Below, one piece after another: positions 20,910 through 31,165 of a DNA stretch of 64,000 nucleotides. Position 1 is the first letter of the stretch. The number at the start of each line of letters is the position of its first letter. The notes beneath the pieces are model-generated. The model was given only the letters and a program-made list of their open reading frames with translations. It was not told the DNA's origin and did no database searches. The translations under genes and the position numbers were made by a program. The stretch covers positions 1-64,000 of the forward strand of contig JAQUAD010000006.1 of the NCBI GenBank assembly GCA_028687425.1. Direction: 5' to 3'. The stretch is from Sideroxydans sp. GTDB taxonomy: Bacteria; Pseudomonadota; Gammaproteobacteria; Burkholderiales; Gallionellaceae.

Positions 20910-21267
20910 GTTTCCTCACCAATAGTTGTGCGGCAGCTGAGGACAGCGCCCAGGAAAATATGCTGAACAGCAAGGCACCCATCATGGCCGGCCAGAAGCC
21001 ATCTACGATGAAACCGCGCAGGATGGAGCCTGCGAACCAGAACATCAGGCCGTTGATGACCAGGATGAACAGCCCCAGCGTGAGCACGGTGACAGGCAAG
21101 GTCAGCACCAGAAAGATCGGTCTGATCAGTGTGTTTACCAGTCCCAGCACCAGCGCGGCCACGAAGGCAGCCAGAAAACCGTCTACATGGATGCCGGGCA
21201 CGAAGCTCGCCACGGCGATCAATGCCAGCGAGTTCAGGCTCCAGATGAGTAGCAGTCGTAGCAGCAT
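20878..21267 (-). CDS. Phage-holin-family (4-TMS, YvlD-like) membrane protein
   Basis: VLGLVNTLIRPIFLVLTLPVTVLTLGLFILVINGLMFWFAG. Confidence 0.85.
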   Translation of the reverse strand: MLLRLLLIWSLNSLALIAVASFVPGIHVDGFLAAFVAALVLGLVNTLIRPIFLVLTLPVTVLTLGLFILVINGLMFWFAGSILRGFIVDGFWPAMMGALLFSIFSWALSSAAAQLLVRKHGKSNDPDQF

Positions 21268-21336
21268 AATTCCAAAACAAGTTAAGAGGGGCGAACCTGA
21301 CGTCCGCCCCTCGCCATCATACCCGCAACAAGTTGC

Positions 21337-22758
21337 TTAGTAGCGGTAGTGGTCGGCCTTGTACGGACCTTCCTTAGGCACGTTGATGTAGGCAGCCTGC
21401 TGGTCGGTCAGTTCCGTCAATTGCGCATTCAGCGTTTTCAGCTGCAGGCGTGCAACCTTCTCGTCCAGATGCTTGGGCAGGGTGTACACGCCGACCGGGT
21501 ACTTGCCGGAGTCGCGCTCTGTCCACAGTTCGATCTGGGCGATGGTCTGGTTGGCGAACGAGGAGCTCATCACGTAGGACGGATGGCCGGTCGCACAACC
21601 CAGATTCACCAGACGGCCCTTGGCCAGCAGGATGATGCGGTTGCCGTTCGGCTTGTCCCCGCTAGGGGGGAAGATCACGTGGTCGACCTGCGGTTTGATC
21701 TCTTCCCACTGGTATTTCTCCAGCGAGGCGACGTCGATCTCGTTGTCGAAGTGACCGATGTTGCACACGATGCTGTTGTTCTTCATCTTGATCATGTGGT
21801 CATGGGTGATGACGTGGAAGTTGCCGGTCGTCGTCACGAAGATGTCGGCCTTGTCGGCGGCATATTCCATGGTCACCACGCGGTAGCCTTCCATCGCGGC
21901 CTGCAACGCGCAGATCGGGTCGATCTCGGTCACCCACACTTGCGCGGAGAGTGCGCGCATGGCTTGTGCAGAGCCCTTGCCCACATCGCCGTAACCGCAG
22001 ATCACCGCGATTTTGCCCGCGACCATCACATCGGTGGCGCGCTTGATGCCGTCCACCAGCGATTCGCGGCAGCCGTACAGGTTGTCGAACTTGGACTTGG
22101 TGACGGAGTCATTGACGTTGATGCCGGGGAACTTCAACTCGCCGCGCTGGTGCATCTGGTACAGGCGGTGCACGCCGGTGGTGGTCTCTTCGGTCACGCC
22201 CTTGATCTGCGCCAGACGGGTGGAGTACCAGGTCGGGTCAGTTGCCAGCTTGGCCTTGATCGCCGCGAACAAGCAGGTCTCTTCTTCCGAGGTCGGCTTG
22301 CTGATCAGGGATGCATCCTTCTCGGCACGCGCACCCAGGTGCAGCAGCAGGGTCGCGTCGCCGCCGTCGTCCAGAATCATGTTGGAATAACCGCCGTCAG
22401 CCCATTCGAAGATGCGGTGGGTGTAGTCCCAATATTCGGTCAGCGATTCGCCCTTGACCGCGAACACGGGGATGCCTTCGGCGGCGATGGCCGCAGCGGC
22501 GTGATCCTGCGTGGAGAAGATGTTGCACGAGGCCCAGCGCACTTCGGCGCCGAGTGCGACCAGCGTCTCGATCAACACAGCGGTCTGGATGGTCATGTGC
22601 AGCGAACCGGTAATGCGTGCGCCCTTAAGCGGTTGAGTCTTGGCGAATTCTTCGCGGATGGCCATCAGGCCGGGCATCTCATGCTCGGCGATAGCGATCT
22701 CTTTGCGGCCCCAATCGGCCAGTTTGATGTCGGCGATGACGTAGTCTTGAGTAGACAT
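21337..22758 (-). CDS. ahcY: Adenosylhomocysteinase
   Basis: [34 protein letters not shown]...[14 protein letters not shown]...ending KADHYRY. Confidence 0.97.
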   Translation of the reverse strand: MSTQDYVIADIKLADWGRKEIAIAEHEMPGLMAIREEFAKTQPLKGARITGSLHMTIQTAVLIETLVALGAEVRWASCNIFSTQDHAAAAIAAEGIPVFAVKGESLTEYWDYTHRIFEWADGGYSNMILDDGGDATLLLHLGARAEKDASLISKPTSEEETCLFAAIKAKLATDPTWYSTRLAQIKGVTEETTTGVHRLYQMHQRGELKFPGINVNDSVTKSKFDNLYGCRESLVDGIKRATDVMVAGKIAVICGYGDVGKGSAQAMRALSAQVWVTEIDPICALQAAMEGYRVVTMEYAADKADIFVTTTGNFHVITHDHMIKMKNNSIVCNIGHFDNEIDVASLEKYQWEEIKPQVDHVIFPPSGDKPNGNRIILLAKGRLVNLGCATGHPSYVMSSSFANQTIAQIELWTERDSGKYPVGVYTLPKHLDEKVARLQLKTLNAQLTELTDQQAAYINVPKEGPYKADHYRY

Positions 22759-22791
22759 AAAGCACTCCATTCATTTAGTAAGTTAATGAAT

Positions 22792-22880
22792 GGGCGCCGT
22801 TGCTACATGTTGAGCCATCTCCGCCGAGCCTGACAGATTCACCTTGCGGTGACTGCTGCAGCGCCCCTCGGCGGGATGGG
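22792..22880 (-). promoter_or_regulatory. S-adenosylhomocysteine (SAH) riboswitch upstream of ahcY
   Basis: Minus strand: CCGCCGAGGGGCGCTGCAGCAGTCACCGCAAGGTGAATCTGTCAGGCTCGGCGG...AACGGCGCC, matching the SAH riboswitch core, with the AACGGCGCC pseudoknot strand just before ahcY. Confidence 0.9.
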
Positions 22881-22889
22881 TGATGCGAA

Positions 22890-22934
22890 TTACAGTCCTG
22901 CGTCAGCCTTGAGTGCGGCCGCCTTGTCGGTGGC
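22890..22934 (-). pseudogene. Residual 3' end of a second metK copy
   Basis: Minus-strand translation ATDKAAALKADAGL* versus the intact metK end [14 protein letters not shown]; 12/14 residues identical, about 30/45 nt identical by hand count. Confidence 0.75.
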
Positions 22935-23037
22935 GATGGCTACGGCCACCGCTACGCGGTTTAACTTGCTGCGCAAGTTCCCCCATGCGGGGACAAGAGC
23001 CTGCGCCGAAACACTGTTAAGCATCTTCGATGTGGCC

Positions 23038-24213
23038 TTACAGGCCAGCATCGGCGCGAAGCGCCGCTGCCTTATCAGTGTTTTCCCAGGTGAACTCCGG
23101 CTCTTCGCGGCCGAAGTGGCCGTAAGCGGCGGTCTTCTGGTAGATCGGGCGCAGCAGGTTGAGTATGTTGACGATGCCTTTGGGACGCAGGTCGAAATGC
23201 TTCTTCACCAGTGCGGTGATCTTCTCGTCGGAGATCTTGCCGGTGCCATAGGTACTCACCATGATGCTGGTCGGCTGCGCCACGCCGATGGCGTAGGAGA
23301 CCTGCACCAGGCACTTGTCGGCCAGGCCGGCAGCGACGATGTTCTTTGCTACATAACGGCCGGCATAGGCTGCGGAGCGGTCCACCTTGGACGGATCCTT
23401 GCCGGAGAATGCGCCGCCGCCGTGCGGCGCTGCGCCGCCGTAGGTATCCACGATGATCTTGCGGCCGGTGAGGCCGGCATCGCCGTGCGGACCGCCGATC
23501 TCGAAACAACCAGTGGGGTTGATCAGATACTTGATGTCGCCTTTGATGAGCTCTTTGGGCAGCACCGGCTTGATGATGTCTTCGATCACGGCCTCGTGCA
23601 GGGTCTTCTGTTTGTCTGCAGGCGAGAATTCCGGCGTGTGCTGGGTGGAGAGCACTACAGTGTCAATGGAGTGCGGCTTGCCATGTGCATATTTGACTGT
23701 GACTTGCGACTTCGCATCCGGGCGCAGCCAAGGCAGGCGGCCATCCTTGCGCAACATGGCCTGGCGCTCAACGATACGGTGCGACAGGTAGATGGGCAGC
23801 GGCATCAGGGTGTCGGTCTCGTTGCAGGCGTAGCCGAACATCAGGCCCTGGTCGCCGGCACCCTGATTCAGGTAGTCGTCTGAAGCGCGGTCCACGCCTT
23901 GCGCGATGTCGGGGCTCTGCTGGCCGTAGCACACATGCACCGAACAACCGTCTGCGTCAAAACGCAAACTTGGGTCGTCATAGCCGATGCGGCGGATGGT
24001 CTCGCGCGCCACCTTTGCGTAGTTCACGTTGGCAGTAGTGGTGATCTCGCCGGCGAGAACTGTCAGTCCGGTGGTGACCAAAGTTTCGGCGGCTACACGC
24101 GCCGTGGGGTCTTGGGCTAAAATCGCGTCCAGGATTGCATCTGATATCTGGTCTGCTACCTTGTCCGGATGGCCCTCGGACACGGATTCGGATGTAAAGA
24201 AAAACTCGCTCAT
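23038..24213 (-). CDS. metK: S-adenosylmethionine synthetase
   Basis: [28 protein letters not shown]...[16 protein letters not shown]... Confidence 0.97.
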   Translation of the reverse strand: MSEFFFTSESVSEGHPDKVADQISDAILDAILAQDPTARVAAETLVTTGLTVLAGEITTTANVNYAKVARETIRRIGYDDPSLRFDADGCSVHVCYGQQSPDIAQGVDRASDDYLNQGAGDQGLMFGYACNETDTLMPLPIYLSHRIVERQAMLRKDGRLPWLRPDAKSQVTVKYAHGKPHSIDTVVLSTQHTPEFSPADKQKTLHEAVIEDIIKPVLPKELIKGDIKYLINPTGCFEIGGPHGDAGLTGRKIIVDTYGGAAPHGGGAFSGKDPSKVDRSAAYAGRYVAKNIVAAGLADKCLVQVSYAIGVAQPTSIMVSTYGTGKISDEKITALVKKHFDLRPKGIVNILNLLRPIYQKTAAYGHFGREEPEFTWENTDKAAALRADAGL

Positions 24214-24295
24214 GGCTCTCCGATCACTACTTCAATGTTTAAATGGGCGCGCAGTATATCAAATCCCCCTTCTCTTAATGTAATGGGTTCTCAGG

Positions 24296-25156
24296 ATGAC
24301 TTGGCTGTTTGAATTATTGGCTCGACTCCCTTTGGCATGGCTTTATCGGCTGGGCGGGCTGGCGGGGTGGCTGATCTACGGCTTGTCAGCCCGATATGCA
24401 TCGCGATTACGTGAGAATCTGCGTCTGGCCGGGGTCGCCGATGGTGAAGCAGGGTATGAAAAGTTATTGCATGCCAATATTCGGGAAGCAGGCAGGGGCG
24501 TGATGGAATTGCCGTGGGTATGGCTGCGTCCCTATGAGGAAGTACTGGGCAGTGTGCGGCATTGCGAAGGTTGGTCGCATGTTGAAACTGCGCATGCGCA
24601 GGGCAAGGGGGTGATCTTCCTGACCCCTCACCTGGGATGTTTCGAGATGCTCAGCCTGTATATCGCCGCCCGTTACCCGCTGACCACCATGTATCGCACC
24701 CCCCGGCAGCCTTTTCTGGATGCGCTGATGCAGCGGGGCCGCTGCCGCGGGCAAGTCAAGCTTGCAGCAGCAGATATGAGTGGTGTGCGCTTGTTATTGA
24801 AGGCGCTCAAGCAAGGCGAATGCATCGGCATCCTGCCCGACCAGGCACCGGGCAATGGCGAGGGCGTGTGGGCACCTTTCTTTGGCCGGCCTGCGTACAC
24901 CATGACGCTGTTCGGACGGTTGCTTGCAGCTCGCAAGGCATCGGTGTTCCTGTGCCACAGTGTGCGGCTACCGCAGGGACAAGGTTATGACCTGCATTTC
25001 GAACCGCTGACATTCGACATGACGCAGTCGGTGGAGCCGCAATTGAATGTGGCGCTGGAGCGGCTCATCCGCACTTGCCCGGAACAATATCTGTGGAGTT
25101 ACAACCGTTATAAAGTACCGCGCGGCGCGAATCCGCCGACGGAGAGTGAGGGCTGA
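24296..25156 (+). CDS. LpxL/HtrB-type lysophospholipid (lipid A) acyltransferase
   Basis: GVIFLTPHLGCFEMLSLYIAARYPLTTMYRTPRQPFLDALMQRGR...GILPDQAPGNGEGVWAPFFGRPAYTM. Confidence 0.88.
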   Translation: MTWLFELLARLPLAWLYRLGGLAGWLIYGLSARYASRLRENLRLAGVADGEAGYEKLLHANIREAGRGVMELPWVWLRPYEEVLGSVRHCEGWSHVETAHAQGKGVIFLTPHLGCFEMLSLYIAARYPLTTMYRTPRQPFLDALMQRGRCRGQVKLAAADMSGVRLLLKALKQGECIGILPDQAPGNGEGVWAPFFGRPAYTMTLFGRLLAARKASVFLCHSVRLPQGQGYDLHFEPLTFDMTQSVEPQLNVALERLIRTCPEQYLWSYNRYKVPRGANPPTESEG

Positions 25157-26025
25157 TGGGCGCAAGACTGGGGGTATTCATATTCTGGCTGATGCACTTC
25201 CTGCCATTCCGTGTGATCGTGGCTATCGGCAATGGGCTGGGCGAGATCATGTATCGTCTGGCGGGCAGCCGTCGCCGCATCGGGCGGATCAATCTCGCCT
25301 TGTGCTTCCCGACGATGAGTGAAGCAGAGCGCGAGCGTTTGTTGCACGAGCATTTCCGCATGTTCATGCGCGGGCTGATCGAGCGCACCATCCTGTGGTG
25401 GTCGAGCGCCGCGCGTATCAACAGCCTGATCCGGGTGGAAGGTGCTGAACACTTCGAAGCGGTCAAGGACAAGCAGGCGATCCTGCTGCTTCCACATTTC
25501 GTCGGACTGGATGTGGCCGGCCAGTGGATCACCCAGCGCGCAGACATCGTTTGCATGTACTCGAACCAGAAGAGCCCATACCTGACGCAACTGTTGAAAG
25601 ACAAGCGCAGCCGTTTTGGTTCGCAACTGCTGTGCTCCCGTCAGCAAGGACTGCGCCCGTTACTCAAGGGTTTGAGATCCGGCCACCCCCTGATCTATCA
25701 ACCCGATCAGGATCAGGGCATCAAGGACGGGGCGTTCGTGCCGTTTTTCGGGATACCGGCTGCGACTATGACTTCCTTACCGCGCATCGCGCAAATGACG
25801 GACAGCAAAGTGGTGCCGGTTGTTGCGCGCGTGTTGCCGGGTAATGAGGGGTATGCGCTGACTTTCTATCCCGCCTGGGAGAATTATCCAAGCGGCGATG
25901 ATGTTGCCGATACGCGACGCATGAACGAATTCATCGAGCAACGTGCGCTGGAGATGCCGGAGCAATACTTCTGGCTGCACAAACGATTCAAGACGCGCCC
26001 CGAGGGCGAGCCGAAATTCTATTGA
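25156..26025 (+). CDS. Second LpxL-type lipid A acyltransferase
   Basis: ILLLPHFVGLDVAGQWITQRADIVCMYSNQKSPYLTQLLKDKRSRF...YQPDQDQGIKDGAFVPFFGIPAATM. Confidence 0.88.
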   Translation: MGARLGVFIFWLMHFLPFRVIVAIGNGLGEIMYRLAGSRRRIGRINLALCFPTMSEAERERLLHEHFRMFMRGLIERTILWWSSAARINSLIRVEGAEHFEAVKDKQAILLLPHFVGLDVAGQWITQRADIVCMYSNQKSPYLTQLLKDKRSRFGSQLLCSRQQGLRPLLKGLRSGHPLIYQPDQDQGIKDGAFVPFFGIPAATMTSLPRIAQMTDSKVVPVVARVLPGNEGYALTFYPAWENYPSGDDVADTRRMNEFIEQRALEMPEQYFWLHKRFKTRPEGEPKFY

Positions 26026-26067
26026 ACAAGCGCTCGCACCGTGCGGGCGAGGGCAGGGGAGAGGGCA

Positions 26068-27531
26068 ATGAAATATCACGACCTGCGCGATTTCATCGCG
26101 CAACTGGAAAGCATGGGGGAACTCAGGCGCATCACGGTACTCGTCTCCACTCATCTGGAGATGACCGAGATCTGCGACCGCGTGTTGCGTACGCAAGGTC
26201 CGGCACTGCTGTTCGAGAACGTGGCCGGACACAAGATGCCGGTGCTCGCCAACCTGTTCGGAACGCCGCGCCGCGTGGCGCTGGGCATGGGCGAGGAGGA
26301 TGTCGGGGCGTTGCGAGAAGTCGGCAAACTGCTTGCCTACCTGAAAGAACCGGAGCCACCCAAGGGCTTGAAGGACGCCTGGGACAAGTGGCCCATCCTT
26401 AAACAGGTGATGACCATGTCGCCCAAGGTCTTGTCATCGGCGCCTTGTCAGGAAGTCGTTTGGGAAGGTGCGGACGTCGATCTGTCCAAACTGCCGATCC
26501 AGCATTGCTGGCCGGGCGATGTCGCGCCGCTGATCACCTGGGGGCTGGTGGTCACGCGCGGTCCGAACAAGACGCGCCAGAATCTGGGTATCTATCGCCA
26601 GCAGGTGCTGGGGCCGAACAAGGTCATCATGCGTTGGCTGGCGCATCGCGGTGGCGCGCTGGATTATCGCGATCACTGCGAGAAGAATCCCGGTCAGCCG
26701 TTCCCGGTGTCGGTGGTGATCGGTGCCGATCCGGCGACCATCCTCGGGGCTGTGACGCCGGTACCTGATTCATTGAGTGAATACCAGTTCGCCGGGCTGT
26801 TGCGCGGCAGCAAGACAGAGCTGGTGCAGTGCATCGGCAATGACTTGCAGGTGCCGGCCTCGGCAGAAATCGTGCTGGAAGGTGTGATCCATCCCGGTGA
26901 GACTGCACTAGAAGGGCCGTATGGCGACCATACCGGCTACTACAACGAGCAGGATCATTTCCCTGTGTTCACCATCGAGCGGATCACCCTGCGCAAGCAG
27001 CCAATCTATCACTCGACCTACACCGGCAAGCCGCCTGATGAGCCCGCGATGCTGGGCATGGCGCTGAACGAGGTGTTTGTGCCATTGCTGCAAAAGCAGT
27101 TCCCGGAGATCGTTGATTTCTACCTGCCGCCGGAAGGATGCTCGTATCGCATGGCGGTGGTCAGCATCAAGAAGCAATATGCCGGGCATGCCAAGCGGGT
27201 GATGTTCGGCATCTGGAGTTTCCTGCGTCAGTTCATGTATACCAAGTTCATCATCGTGGTAGATGACGACATCAATACACGTGATTGGCAGGAAGTGATG
27301 TGGGCGATCACCACGCGCATGGATCCGGTGCGCGACACCTTGCTGGTGGAGAACACGCCGATCGACTACCTCGACTTCGCGTCGCCTATTTCAGGTTTAG
27401 GTGGCAAGATGGGGCTGGATGCGACCAACAAATTCCCCGGTGAGACGCAGCGTGAATGGGGCACGCCTATCGTGATGGATGCAGCGGTGAAAGCGAAGGT
27501 GGATGCGATGTGGGGCGAGTTGGGATTGTGA
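26068..27531 (+). CDS. ubiD: 3-octaprenyl-4-hydroxybenzoate carboxy-lyase UbiD
   Basis: [22 protein letters not shown]...; [25 protein letters not shown]. Confidence 0.95.
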   Translation: MKYHDLRDFIAQLESMGELRRITVLVSTHLEMTEICDRVLRTQGPALLFENVAGHKMPVLANLFGTPRRVALGMGEEDVGALREVGKLLAYLKEPEPPKGLKDAWDKWPILKQVMTMSPKVLSSAPCQEVVWEGADVDLSKLPIQHCWPGDVAPLITWGLVVTRGPNKTRQNLGIYRQQVLGPNKVIMRWLAHRGGALDYRDHCEKNPGQPFPVSVVIGADPATILGAVTPVPDSLSEYQFAGLLRGSKTELVQCIGNDLQVPASAEIVLEGVIHPGETALEGPYGDHTGYYNEQDHFPVFTIERITLRKQPIYHSTYTGKPPDEPAMLGMALNEVFVPLLQKQFPEIVDFYLPPEGCSYRMAVVSIKKQYAGHAKRVMFGIWSFLRQFMYTKFIIVVDDDINTRDWQEVMWAITTRMDPVRDTLLVENTPIDYLDFASPISGLGGKMGLDATNKFPGETQREWGTPIVMDAAVKAKVDAMWGELGL

Positions 27532-27535
27532 TCGC

Positions 27536-28327
27536 TTAGAACGGGCGGCTCAGTTCGAGACCGACTTCCGTTGTCTTGTTGTGCGGCTCCCTGCCGTAGT
27601 CGATTAACATGCCGTTGCGATAAGGCATGATGGCAGAGTCCGCGATGTTCCAGTAATGCAGATATGGTCCGACAGACCAGTTCGGTGTTACGTAGCTCAA
27701 CCTTATCTTGATGCCATATCCATCCGATTGCTTGTTATTAAGATCACTGTAGTTTGTCGAAACGTCTGATAGTTTTGAGAACTGATTGCCTGAAAGGAGT
27801 TGGTCGTATTCGATCATGCTTGCTATTTCGTTGCCGCTGTTCAGCGTTTCCCGCAGGATGAGTCCGGCCGGCAGATAAAAATAGGTGCTCTCGCGGCGGT
27901 AGCCGGCGTGCCCGGTGCTGGTGATACCGCGGCCATCGTTCAGCAGGAACCTGTAACCGAGACCGATATAGCTTGAAACGGTTGCTGAGCGCAGAAGCCA
28001 GTCGCTGCCGATCAGTGCGCGTCCTTCAATATACCAATCCGGTTCGCCACTGCTGCTTCCAGTGCCGTTGCTGGCGTAATCCACCGTGCCACCCGCATAG
28101 CGTAATTCGCCACGCAAGAAAGTGTGGCGGTTGGGATAGGCTTTGGTGGTGCGCAGATCGAAACCGCCTTTGAGACCCTGCAAAGACATCAAGCCGGGTT
28201 CTTCGTAGCGGTAGAAGCCAAGTGATACACCCAATTCGTTGCCGCCTGGGGTTGTGCCGGATGCATGGGCGGCCGTGCAAGACAGCAATATCACTAAGGC
28301 AACAGGATGTGCAACATCTCGGTTCAT
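27536..28327 (-). CDS. Hypothetical outer-membrane beta-barrel-like protein
   Basis: Signal peptide; alternating aromatic/beta pattern; C-terminus GLELSRPF. Confidence 0.55.
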   Translation of the reverse strand: MNRDVAHPVALVILLSCTAAHASGTTPGGNELGVSLGFYRYEEPGLMSLQGLKGGFDLRTTKAYPNRHTFLRGELRYAGGTVDYASNGTGSSSGEPDWYIEGRALIGSDWLLRSATVSSYIGLGYRFLLNDGRGITSTGHAGYRRESTYFYLPAGLILRETLNSGNEIASMIEYDQLLSGNQFSKLSDVSTNYSDLNNKQSDGYGIKIRLSYVTPNWSVGPYLHYWNIADSAIMPYRNGMLIDYGREPHNKTTEVGLELSRPF

Positions 28328-28349
28328 GATGAGCGTTTAAGATTGAGAT

Positions 28350-29801
28350 TCAACTGCGAGCCGCCAGCCATTCAAGTAGGGCATCCTGCGCATCCTGTCC
28401 ATATTTGGCATTGGGATGATTGATGAGGAACACCACCACCCACTCTTTGCCACTCTTTGAACGCATGTAGCCGGAGATCGCTTTGACGCCTTCCAGGGTG
28501 CCGGTCTTGAGATGGGCGTGGCTGGCGGCTGGACTGTCGGTCAGGCGCTGCTGTATGGAGCCGTCCACGCCGAGGATGGGCATGGATGCCATCAGCTCTG
28601 CGCTGAGCGGGTGGGCGGCGGCATGTTCGAGCAGATCTGCAATATGCGCGGCACTGATGCGCTCGATGCGCGACAGGCCGGCGCCGTTCTCCAGTACAAG
28701 CTCCTTGAATTCCAGGCGTTCGCGCGTCAGCCAGTTCTGCATGGCGAAGACGCTGCGTTCGATGCTCATGCGGCGGCTGGTCTCGCTGCCAGAGAAGACG
28801 GCCGGCATGTCGCCGGGTTCGTTCTCCAGTGGCAGCGTCTCGCCCAGTGTCAGGAACAACTGCCGGGCCATCACGTTATTGCTGAATTTGTTGATGTCGC
28901 GAATGATGCTGCTCAGCGGTTCGGAGCGATGGGTGGCAAGCAGGCGTGCACTCTGGGGGACTGTGCCTTCGCGCTGGATGCCGTCCAGTGTGCCGCCCAG
29001 TTCCTGCCAGATCGCGCGGAACACGGCTTCTACATAGCGCGTGTGCGGCATCACGTTCAGACTCTGTTCGCGCTCGCCGCAACCTATCGGGTAGTCGCCC
29101 AGCAGCACGACGCTGTCACCGCCGGGCTGTATGGTCACCTTGTCGTCCCAGTTGCGGCAGTCGGTGGCGCGGCCGTTCGGGGCAAGCTGGTTGTCGAGGG
29201 TGACGCCGGCGATACGCGGTTCGCTGACCACTTTCAATTTGTCGCCGTTGGGCAGATATCGCAGGCGAAGGGTGTTGAAGTTCAACAGCAGCGCATCCGG
29301 GCCGACGTTGTAGGCGCGCATCGGATCGTTGTCGAACTCTGCGGGGTCGTGCGGGGCCAGGTCGAAGTAACTGCGATCAAGTACCAGATCGCCTTTGATC
29401 TCGCGCAGACCGCGTGTGCGCAGATCGGAGAGCCACAGCCAGAATTGCTCGATGGTGAATTTCGGATCGCCGTAACCTTTCAGGATCAGATCGCCATACA
29501 GCACGCCGTCATCCAGTTCTCCATCGGTATATGCCTCGGTCTTCCAGCTGTACGCAGGGCCGAGCATATCGAGCGCGGCAAAGGTGGTGAGCAGCTTCAT
29601 GTTGGAAGCCGGGTTCATCGCCAGTTGGGAATTTAGGCTGATCAGGCTGTTCGAGCGGCCGGCCTCGCGCACTTCGACGGCGATGGCGGACATCGGTATG
29701 CCTGCTTTCTTGAGCTCCTCCTTTACCGTCGACGGCAGGGAAGCAGCGCCGGCATGGTGCGAGATGAACAAGGTTGCGAATATCGTGACAAGCAGTTTCA
29801 T
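28350..29801 (-). CDS. dacB: D-alanyl-D-alanine carboxypeptidase/endopeptidase (PBP4)
   Basis: NPASNMKLLTTFAALDMLGPAYSWKTEAYTDG; LKTGTLEGVKAISGYMRSKSGKEW. Confidence 0.92.
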   Translation of the reverse strand: MKLLVTIFATLFISHHAGAASLPSTVKEELKKAGIPMSAIAVEVREAGRSNSLISLNSQLAMNPASNMKLLTTFAALDMLGPAYSWKTEAYTDGELDDGVLYGDLILKGYGDPKFTIEQFWLWLSDLRTRGLREIKGDLVLDRSYFDLAPHDPAEFDNDPMRAYNVGPDALLLNFNTLRLRYLPNGDKLKVVSEPRIAGVTLDNQLAPNGRATDCRNWDDKVTIQPGGDSVVLLGDYPIGCGEREQSLNVMPHTRYVEAVFRAIWQELGGTLDGIQREGTVPQSARLLATHRSEPLSSIIRDINKFSNNVMARQLFLTLGETLPLENEPGDMPAVFSGSETSRRMSIERSVFAMQNWLTRERLEFKELVLENGAGLSRIERISAAHIADLLEHAAAHPLSAELMASMPILGVDGSIQQRLTDSPAASHAHLKTGTLEGVKAISGYMRSKSGKEWVVVFLINHPNAKYGQDAQDALLEWLAARS

Positions 29802-31114
29802 GGCAGTTCGTCGATGACGGTCAGCGTGCGCGAGACCATCAGTTGCATTTCCTCTTCGGTGATGACGTAAGGTGGCATGAAATATACCGTGTTGCCCATG
29901 GGGCGCAACAGCAATTCCTGTTGCAGACCGAGGCTGAAACAGCGCTGCGCGAAATCCGCATGCGACGATTCGACCTCGAACGCCCAGACCATGCCGGTGT
30001 TGCGGAAGTCGCGCACGCGCGGATGGGTGCGCAGCGGTTCGGCGATGCGGTTGAGGAAGGCGGCCTTGCCGCGATTGACATTGAGCACATCGTCCTGGGC
30101 AAAGATGTCCAGCGTCGCCAGCGCGGCGCGGCAGGCCAGCGGGTTGCCTGTATACGAATGCGAATGCAGGAAGCCGCGTGCGCTCTCATCGGCGTAAAAG
30201 GCCTGATAGATGTCATCGGTGGTCATCACCACTGACAACGGCAGGTAGCCGCCGGTGATGCCTTTGGATAGCAGCAGGAAGTCGGGCCGGATGTTGGCCT
30301 GTTCGCAGGCGAACAGCGTGCCGCTCCGTCCCATGCCGACCGCGATCTCGTCCGCGATCAGGTGCACGCCATAACGTGTACACAGTTCACGTGCAGCACG
30401 CAGGTAAGCGGGGTGATACATCGCCATACCCGCCGCGCCCTGGATGAGCGGTTCGACGATCATCGCGGCGATCTGCGCATGATGCTGTTGCAGATGCTGG
30501 TCGAGCGCGTCGGCGCAACGCAGTGCAAACGCCTCAGCACTTTCGCCCTGCCGCGCGTTGCGACTGTCCGGACTGGGCACGGTCGCGTTCTGTCGGATCA
30601 GTGCCCCGTAGGCATCGCGGAACAGTGCCACGTCAGTCACCGTCAGCGCACCCAGCGTCTCGCCGTGATAGCTGTTCTGCAGGCTGAGAAACTGCGTCTT
30701 TTGAGTTTGTCCATGGTTGCGCCAGTAGTGTGCACTCATCTTCAGCGCAATCTCGGTGGCCGATGCGCCGTCTGAACCATAGAAGCAATGGCCCAGCCCC
30801 GACGGCGCCAGTTCGCGCAGGCGCTCGGAAAGCTGCACCACCGGCTCATGGGTGAATCCGGCCAGCATCACATGTTCCAGCTTGCCGAGCTGGTCGGTGA
30901 GGGCAGCGTTGATGCGCGGCTCGCTATGTCCGAACAGGTTCACCCACCAGGAGCTGACCGTATCCAGATAGCGCTTGCCATCGAAGTCATAAAGCCATAC
31001 GCCTTTGCCATGGGCAATGGGTACCAGCGGCAAGGTTTCGTGCCGCTTCATCTGGGTACAGGGGTGCCACACGGCGGACAAGCTGCGCGCGAGCAGGGAG
31101 GGGTTGGATGTCAT
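29798..31114 (-). CDS. bioA: Adenosylmethionine--8-amino-7-oxononanoate transaminase
   Basis: WHPCTQMKRHETLPLVPIAHGKGVWLYDFDGKRYLDTVSSWWVNLFGHSEPRIN; ATG at 31114 (track ORF extends too far 5'). Confidence 0.93.
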   Translation of the reverse strand: MTSNPSLLARSLSAVWHPCTQMKRHETLPLVPIAHGKGVWLYDFDGKRYLDTVSSWWVNLFGHSEPRINAALTDQLGKLEHVMLAGFTHEPVVQLSERLRELAPSGLGHCFYGSDGASATEIALKMSAHYWRNHGQTQKTQFLSLQNSYHGETLGALTVTDVALFRDAYGALIRQNATVPSPDSRNARQGESAEAFALRCADALDQHLQQHHAQIAAMIVEPLIQGAAGMAMYHPAYLRAARELCTRYGVHLIADEIAVGMGRSGTLFACEQANIRPDFLLLSKGITGGYLPLSVVMTTDDIYQAFYADESARGFLHSHSYTGNPLACRAALATLDIFAQDDVLNVNRGKAAFLNRIAEPLRTHPRVRDFRNTGMVWAFEVESSHADFAQRCFSLGLQQELLLRPMGNTVYFMPPYVITEEEMQLMVSRTLTVIDELP

Positions 31115-31165
31115 GCGGCTAATCATAGCGTAAGATGAAGCCTCATCCGAAGCGAGGAGACTGCC

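Noticed and set aside
20878-21267. Phage-holin-like annotation as evidence of a prophage
   Set aside because: This 4-TMS family is a common chromosomal membrane protein; no phage genes surround it.
21349-22833. 494-aa ORF antisense to ahcY
   Set aside because: Shadow ORF over a highly conserved gene; also runs through the SAH riboswitch.
28512-29636. 374-aa ORF antisense to dacB
   Set aside because: Shadow ORF; dacB motifs on the minus strand are convincing.
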